In this document: positions 59,396 to 64,000 of the stretch, one piece after another
How the letters are laid out: the number at the start of each line of letters is the position of its first letter
Numbering within the stretch: the first letter of the stretch is position 1
Source: Leifsonia sp. ku-ls
GTDB lineage: Bacteria > Actinomycetota > Actinomycetes > Actinomycetales > Microbacteriaceae
Assembly: GCA_003367665.1 (NCBI GenBank)
Contig: QKXI01000016.1
Span: forward strand, 1 to 64,000
Length of the DNA: 64,000 nt
Reading direction: 5' to 3'
The notes under the pieces: generated by a model
What the model saw: only the letters and a program-made list of their open reading frames with translations
What the model was told of the DNA's origin: nothing
Databases searched by the model: none
Program-made: the position numbers and the translations under genes

Positions 59396-60292
59396 GTGAA
59401 CCCGACCGTCGACCACGTCGTGCTCACCCGGTTCAACCTGCCGTCCGAGGGGTACGAGAGCCTCATCCGGGCGAAGGAGGGCTGGCTGCGGTCGCGCGTC
59501 GCCCTGTTCGAGCGCTACTGCCTCCCGTCGATGCGGCAGCAGGTGGGCGCCGAGGCGACCTGGATCATCTACTTCGACCCGGAGAGCCCGACCTGGCTGC
59601 GGGAGTGGATCGACGACGTCAACGCCGGCGACTTCGTGCCCGTCTTCCGCGCGACCGTCTCGCACGACGAGCTGCTCTCCGACCTGCGCGCGGCCCTCGA
59701 CCGAACCCCGGACGTGCTCGTCACGACCAACCTCGACAACGACGACGCCCTCGCGAGCGACTTCCTCGCCCGGGTGCAGGCCGCGGCGGTGCCCGGGCGT
59801 CGCACGGCGATCTATCTGGCGGACGGGCTCATCGCCGACGCCAGAGGCGTGTACCGGCGCCGCGACCGCTTCAACGCCTTCTGCTCGGTGGCAGAGGACT
59901 GGGGCACGGACGGGGACCCGGTGACCTGCTGGCTCCGCGCCCACAACCGGCTGCGCGAGTCCATGCCGGTGGCCTCCCTCCGCGGCCGGCCGGGCTGGCT
60001 CCAGGTCGTGCACGGTGAGAACGTCAGCAACCGCGTGCGCGGCCGGCTCGTCTCGCCCGCGGCCTACCGCCCGGCGTTCGGCGCCCTGCTCGCCGACCGG
60101 CCGCAGCCCGGCGCCGCCGCCCTCCTGACCGACCGCCTGCTCGCCGGGCCCGCGCGCGTGCTGCGCGAGACGGCCCGCGCCGCGGCGAAGCGCGTCACTC
60201 TCGCGCTGCTCGGCGCCGACGGCATCGACGCGGTCAAGGTGCGCACGGCGCGGCTGCTCGGCCGCCACGCCCATCCGGACGGCGCGCGATGA
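59396..60292 (+). CDS. Rhamnosyltransferase-like glycosyltransferase (Rhamno_transf family)
   Basis: 298 aa from the GTG at 59396 (CGGAGCAGC upstream); the longer frame is a shadow over the promoter. DHVVLTRFNLPSEGYES, FERYCLPSMRQQ, WIIYFDPESP, and VLVTTNLDNDDALASDFLARVQ (Asp-rich sugar-nucleotide site) match the putative rhamnosyltransferase family (PF11316 type). It ends in overlap with the Wzz-like gene (ATGA). Confidence 0.82.
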   Translation: MNPTVDHVVLTRFNLPSEGYESLIRAKEGWLRSRVALFERYCLPSMRQQVGAEATWIIYFDPESPTWLREWIDDVNAGDFVPVFRATVSHDELLSDLRAALDRTPDVLVTTNLDNDDALASDFLARVQAAAVPGRRTAIYLADGLIADARGVYRRRDRFNAFCSVAEDWGTDGDPVTCWLRAHNRLRESMPVASLRGRPGWLQVVHGENVSNRVRGRLVSPAAYRPAFGALLADRPQPGAAALLTDRLLAGPARVLRETARAAAKRVTLALLGADGIDAVKVRTARLLGRHAHPDGAR

Positions 60293-60987
60293 CGACCCGC
60301 AGCCTGCTCGCCATCGTCGGCCGCCGCTGGTACATCGTGCTCGTCGGCCTGGTCGCCGCGGGCGCCGCGTTCCTGCTCCTCCGCTCCCCCGGCGCCTACA
60401 CCGCCGAGGCGCGCGTCGCCTTCGTGAGCCCGGGGATCTCGGACGTCGGGCAGACCGACGACGGCCAGCTCGAGACGCTCACCGCCTTCGCGGCCGCCGT
60501 CGAGCGGGAGTACCACGACGGGAAGCCGAGCGACCGTCTCGCCGAGAACGCGACCCTCTACGGCGCCGGCGTCTCGAAGGGTGTTCAGGCCCTGCTCCCG
60601 AACACCGGCGGCCAGTGGCAGATGAGCTTCGCGACGGCGGCGATCGACCTCTCGGTCGTCGGCCCGTCGCCCACCTGGGTGCTGGACCAGCGGGACGCGG
60701 CGGTGCGCCGCATCCAGCAGATCACCCTGCACCAGCAGCAAGCCTCCGGCGTGGCGCCGAAGAACCGGATCACGACCCTGGTCATCCCCGGATCCCAGGT
60801 CGGCCACGTCGGACCGTCGAAGAGCACGGAGGTGCGCGGCGCGGCCGTGCTCCTGCTCCTCGGCGCCGGCCTGTCGACGGCCGCCGCGGCGGTTCTCGAC
60901 GGGGTGGTCTCACGGCGCCGGCACCGCCGGGCGCTTTCCGCACCGCCGCCCCTCCGGGCGACGCGATCCGCAGGAGGATCCGCATGA
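60289..60987 (+). CDS. Wzz-like polysaccharide chain-length protein (1)
   Basis: 232 aa. Two membrane helices, at the N-terminus (RRWYIVLVGLVAAGAAFLLLRSP) and near residue ~185 (VRGAAVLLLLGAGLSTAAAAVL), enclose an extracytoplasmic loop, as in Wzz/YveK proteins. No kinase domain is fused. It is likely a co-polymerase partner of the Wzy-like protein. Pairs with the next gene, with which it overlaps by ATGA. Confidence 0.75.
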   Translation: MTTRSLLAIVGRRWYIVLVGLVAAGAAFLLLRSPGAYTAEARVAFVSPGISDVGQTDDGQLETLTAFAAAVEREYHDGKPSDRLAENATLYGAGVSKGVQALLPNTGGQWQMSFATAAIDLSVVGPSPTWVLDQRDAAVRRIQQITLHQQQASGVAPKNRITTLVIPGSQVGHVGPSKSTEVRGAAVLLLLGAGLSTAAAAVLDGVVSRRRHRRALSAPPPLRATRSAGGSA

Positions 60988-61865
60988 CACTCAAGCGCCT
61001 CTTCGTCAGCCTCGGCCGGCGGTGGTATCTCACGGTGACCGGCGTGCTGATCACGCTCGGCCTCTGCGCCGGCGCGTACCTCAACACCGAGCCGACACTG
61101 GAGCGGTCGGCCAGCGAGCTGCTCGTCCCCGGCAAGACCACCATCCCGGAGGGCGGCAACCCGTACCTCTACCTCGGTGGCCTCGGCCAGCTGAGCGACG
61201 TGCTCGCCAGCTCCCTGAACTCCGAGCGCACGATCTCGGGCATCACCGACCGTTTCCCCGGAACGACCGTGGCCGTCGCGCGCGACACCATGACCTCGGG
61301 CCCCGTCATCACGGTGACGGTGAACGGCACGAAGGACGCCGCGGTCTCCGGCGCGCTCGCGGCGATGGCCGACCAGATCCCGAAGACGCTGGAGTCGCTG
61401 CAGAGCAGCGCGGCCGTGCCCTCCGACGCCCGCATCAGCGTGCTCACGGTGACCAGGGACGACACCAGCACGGTCATCCAGAAGAGCCGCTTCGAGACGG
61501 TCGGACTCGTCGCCGTGGCCGGTCTGGTGCTCACCGTACTGCTGGTCGGCCTGGTCGACGGGCTGCTGCTCGGTCGCCGCAAGCGCTCGGCCGCGCGGGC
61601 GGAGGCCGACGCGGCATCGGCGCCGGAGGCGTCCGCCGACGACGACGCCGGGACGACCGCCGAGCCGCCGGCCGGCACCACCGACCCCGCACGCCCGGCC
61701 CGGCGACCCGGCAGGAAGCGCGGCCGCCGCCCGGTGCCCGCGGCCGCGCCGGCGCCCGCGGCCTCCGCCACGCACCCGACCGTTGACGACGTCGACGAGC
61801 AGGACATCGACTGGGAGGCGCTGCTGCAGCAGTCGGCTCCGGGACGCGAGAGCGGCGAGCGATGA
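60984..61865 (+). CDS. Wzz-like polysaccharide chain-length protein (2)
   Basis: 293 aa, paralogous in layout to the previous gene: helix 1 WYLTVTGVLITLGLCAGAYL, loop, helix 2 VGLVAVAGLVLTVLLVGLVDGLLL, then a ~95-residue cytoplasmic tail, Ala/Asp/Pro-rich with a basic patch. AGGAGG precedes the ATG at 60984. No autokinase is evident. It overlaps the polymerase gene start (ATGA). Confidence 0.72.
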   Translation: MTLKRLFVSLGRRWYLTVTGVLITLGLCAGAYLNTEPTLERSASELLVPGKTTIPEGGNPYLYLGGLGQLSDVLASSLNSERTISGITDRFPGTTVAVARDTMTSGPVITVTVNGTKDAAVSGALAAMADQIPKTLESLQSSAAVPSDARISVLTVTRDDTSTVIQKSRFETVGLVAVAGLVLTVLLVGLVDGLLLGRRKRSAARAEADAASAPEASADDDAGTTAEPPAGTTDPARPARRPGRKRGRRPVPAAAPAPAASATHPTVDDVDEQDIDWEALLQQSAPGRESGER

Positions 61866-63211
61866 CGCGCATCGCGGAGGCGCCCGCCACCGCGCCCCGC
61901 CCGCAGAGGCCGCGGCCCGACCTGCCGGGCCTGCCCCGACGCGGCCCCGACGCCGTGACCGTGCTCACGGTCTACCTGGTGCTGCTGCTCGTCATCCCCT
62001 CCAACCTGTCGTTCGCGTCCCTGGGATCGACCGCCGGGCGCCCGGCGACGCTGTGGGCCCTCGGCGCCACCCTGTGGTGGCTGTGGTATCAGCTGCAGCG
62101 GTCGCGCCCGCTGCGGGCACCCATCCAGCCGGTGCGGATCGCGGTGTCGGGCCTCCTCGTCGCGGCCGCCATCAGCTACGCCGTCGCGATGCTGCGCGGC
62201 CTCGTCACCAGCGAGGTCAGCGTCGCCGACAACGCGCTGCTGCGCCTCATCGCGTGGACGGGCATCCTCCTCATCGCCAACGACGGGCTCGACGACGTGG
62301 AGCGCTTCCGGACGCTGCTGCGCCGCATCGCGCTCGCGGGCGGGATCATGGCGACGCTCGGCATCCTCCAGTTCATCACCGGGCAGTCCCTGCTGTCGTG
62401 GCTGCAGATCCCCGGCATGACCTCCAACGTGTCGTTCGCCGGCCTCGACACGCGTTCCGGCTTCGTGCGGGCGGCGGGCACCGCCTCCCACCCGCTCGAG
62501 TACGGCGTCGTCATCTCGACCGCCTTCCCGATCGCGGTCGCGCTCGCGCTGGAGGACAAGACCCGGTCGAAGCTCATCCGCTGGTTCCCCATCCCGGCGA
62601 TCGCCGTGGCCTCGCTGCTCTCGGTCTCGCGCTCCGCCCTGATCGGGCTGCTCGCCGGCGCCCTGCTCCTCGTGCCGGTGCTGAGCAGGCGCGCCCGGGT
62701 GCTCTTCGCCGTCGGAGGCGTCGTCGGCGCGGCCGCCGTGTTCGCGCTCGTTCCTGGCCTGGCCGGCACGATCCGTGGCATGTTCACGGGCATCGCCGGC
62801 GACTCCAGCGCTCTCTCGCGGGTGGACAGCTACGACAGCTTCTTCGAGTACTTCCAGCGCTTCCCGGTGTTCGGGAAGGGCTTCGGCACGTTCCTGGCGA
62901 ACTACCACATCTTCGACAACGAATACCTGCTGCTGACCGTGGAGCTCGGCGCCGTCGGCCTCGTCGCCATGCTGTCGCTGCTCGGCACCGCGGCGTGGTC
63001 GGCCGCGCGCGCCCGGGCGCTGGCGCACACGCCCCTCGACCGGGCCCTCTCGCAGGCGGTGCTGGCGTCGGTGGCGGCGGGCGGCATCCTGATGGCGTTC
63101 TTCGACGGCTTCTCGTTCCCGATGGCCGTGGGGATGCTGTTCCTGATGATCGGGATCTGCGGCGGCGCGCGGCGGGTCATGATGGGGCCGACGAACCTGC
63201 TGCGGGAGTGA
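61862..63211 (+). CDS. O-antigen polymerase/ligase-like membrane protein (Wzy/WaaL family)
   Basis: 449 aa with about ten or more predicted helices. The family block SLLSVSRSALIGLLAGALLL and the C-terminal loop FGKGFGTFL...FDNEYLLLTVELGAVGLVAML with conserved Glu/Tyr are characteristic of the Wzy_C / O-antigen ligase family. It is likely the polymerase that links repeat units on the outer face. The stop codon is one base from the stop of the convergent RES gene. Confidence 0.85.
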   Translation: MTRIAEAPATAPRPQRPRPDLPGLPRRGPDAVTVLTVYLVLLLVIPSNLSFASLGSTAGRPATLWALGATLWWLWYQLQRSRPLRAPIQPVRIAVSGLLVAAAISYAVAMLRGLVTSEVSVADNALLRLIAWTGILLIANDGLDDVERFRTLLRRIALAGGIMATLGILQFITGQSLLSWLQIPGMTSNVSFAGLDTRSGFVRAAGTASHPLEYGVVISTAFPIAVALALEDKTRSKLIRWFPIPAIAVASLLSVSRSALIGLLAGALLLVPVLSRRARVLFAVGGVVGAAAVFALVPGLAGTIRGMFTGIAGDSSALSRVDSYDSFFEYFQRFPVFGKGFGTFLANYHIFDNEYLLLTVELGAVGLVAMLSLLGTAAWSAARARALAHTPLDRALSQAVLASVAAGGILMAFFDGFSFPMAVGMLFLMIGICGGARRVMMGPTNLLRE

Positions 63212-63212
63212 G

Positions 63213-63929
63213 CTAGTCTCGCCAGGTCAGTCGATGCAGCGCCATCGCACGCTGGAGCGCCGGGTCGCCGAGGTCCATCAGGTGCGCCTCGATGCGCTCG
63301 ATGTGCCGGCTCGCCGGGTCGTCGCCAGGCCGCTCGAAGACCGCCCACATGGTCAGTTCGTCACCGTGGCGTGAGGCGAACCGGACGCCGTCGACGAGCG
63401 TGGAGCCCTGGTCGTCCGGCAGGGCGTAGATGTAACTGGCCACCTGCTGCGTGAGCTCGCGAGGATCAGCGCTCTTGAGCGCCGAGGCGTCGAAGTCCGG
63501 ATAGCCCAGCCGCAGGGCCAGGCGAAGGAAATGCGGACGCAAGGCGGAGATGGTGTCCGCCGATCGGACATCGGCGTAGCGGCCGGCGAGCCGTGCCCGT
63601 GTCGCCATCCTGCACGTGATCCAGTCGCGCGGGATCGACCCGGCAAGAGGCACCGGGAACTCGCGAGCGTCTTCGGGGTCCTCGACGATCCCAGCAAGCA
63701 GCTCGCTTCCGTCTTGCTCGACGTCAGGGCGCGAATACGCGAGGACCTCAACACAGCAGGCGTAGAGGGAATCGCCGGCGTAGATGGTTCTGAAGGTGCC
63801 GCCCACATCGTCCCATCGCTGCCGACCTGCGTACTGGCGGTCGACCCACGCCCATGGATCGGGAGCACGGCCGACCCGCCAGACGATCCGGTCGGCCGCC
63901 TCGACGACGGCGACCTCCGCTGCCGGCAT
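63213..63929 (-). CDS. RES-domain toxin-like protein
   Basis: 238 aa. The Arg-Glu-Ser domain is seen in RIVWRVGRAPDPW (Arg), FRTIYAGDSLYACCVEVLAYSRPD (Tyr/Glu) and GVRFASRHGDELTMWAVFE (Ser). RES proteins are NAD-degrading toxins of Xre/RES modules; ~238 aa is longer than the minimal ~150-190, with extra C-terminal helices. A gene just upstream ends one base into this start (TGATG), which suits an antitoxin. Base composition is less GC-rich than the polysaccharide genes. Confidence 0.8.
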   Translation of the reverse strand: MPAAEVAVVEAADRIVWRVGRAPDPWAWVDRQYAGRQRWDDVGGTFRTIYAGDSLYACCVEVLAYSRPDVEQDGSELLAGIVEDPEDAREFPVPLAGSIPRDWITCRMATRARLAGRYADVRSADTISALRPHFLRLALRLGYPDFDASALKSADPRELTQQVASYIYALPDDQGSTLVDGVRFASRHGDELTMWAVFERPGDDPASRHIERIEAHLMDLGDPALQRAMALHRLTWRD

Positions 63930-64000
63930 CAGGCGCCGACGAACGCGTTCGCGGCGGCAAGAACACCGGGACCTGCCTCGTCGAACGGATCCTCATGCAG
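63929..64000 (-). CDS. 3' end of probable antitoxin gene (partial)
   Basis: Only 23 codons plus stop are visible: LHEDPFDEAGPGVLAAANAF then VGA and TGA. The stop shares its last base with the RES ATG (TGATG), typical for antitoxin-toxin coupling. The VLAAANAF end resembles the C-terminus of Xre/MbcA-type antitoxins, but too little is present for certainty. Confidence 0.45.
   Translation of the reverse strand: MHEDPFDEAGPGVLAAANAFVGA

Overview
The window is about 70% G+C, with long GC-rich frames on both strands, very frequent ATGA/GTGA stop-start overlaps and many GTG starts. Gene content (ftsH-folE-folP-folB-folK followed by DUF3180 and PH-domain genes, a RipA-like NlpC/P60 protein, a DUF1918 protein, sugar ABC transporters with ROK regulators) points to a Gram-positive actinobacterium, most likely of the Microbacteriaceae. 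That placement is inference; no 16S gene is present. I see no insertion sequence, prophage or CRISPR array.

Layout. (1) 1-8.8 kb, housekeeping: on the minus strand tilS, hpt, a DUF1801 protein, ftsH, the folate genes folE-P-B-K, DUF3180 and two bacterial PH-domain membrane proteins, with ppa divergent from tilS. (2) 8.8-12.2 kb: two paralogous secreted peptidoglycan hydrolases with the same coiled-coil N-terminus but different catalytic ends (NlpC/P60 and M23), then tRNA-Glu, tRNA-Asp and tRNA-Phe. (3) 12.2-16.8 kb: single genes (lipoprotein, PatB/MalY-like lyase, DUF445, RibD-like reductase, AraC regulator). (4) 16.8-26.7 kb: a glycoside regulon with an ABC importer, GH36 alpha-galactosidase-like enzyme, Gfo/Idh oxidoreductase and a short GNAT_C-type acyltransferase, divergent from a ROK repressor. 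A secreted DUF4832 protein shares the same operator-like sequence. (5) 27-36.8 kb: a second sugar cluster (ABC importer, NagB-like enzyme, GH3 / BadF-type kinase, GH4 / GntR regulator) around a symmetric divergent promoter. (6) 36.8-40.4 kb: MerR-MFS pair, SRPBCC-ArsR pair and small proteins. (7) 40.4-46.9 kb: a third sugar cluster (ROK, BadF-type kinase, ABC importer, SIS-domain enzyme). (8) 47-52.6 kb: small membrane proteins, a YghZ-like aldo/keto reductase, a GT39-like mannosyltransferase and an HMCES/YedK protein. (9) 52.7-63.2 kb: an exopolysaccharide locus (priming glycosyl-1-phosphate transferase, hexapeptide acyltransferase, WecG/TagA-GT2 fusion, rhamnosyltransferase-like protein, two Wzz-like proteins, a Wzy/ligase-like polymerase) with an embedded L-2-hydroxyglutarate oxidase. 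(10) The right edge holds a RES-domain toxin and the tail of a probable antitoxin.

The most interesting signals are regulatory DNA: a palindromic operator family (core TAAATGAGRWTTCATCA) before the exopolysaccharide genes, a ROK operator pair tying an uncharacterised secreted DUF4832 protein to an alpha-galactoside operon, tandem GTCA boxes in front of the peptidoglycan hydrolases, and large nested hairpins in the leader of the priming transferase and across a convergent gene junction.
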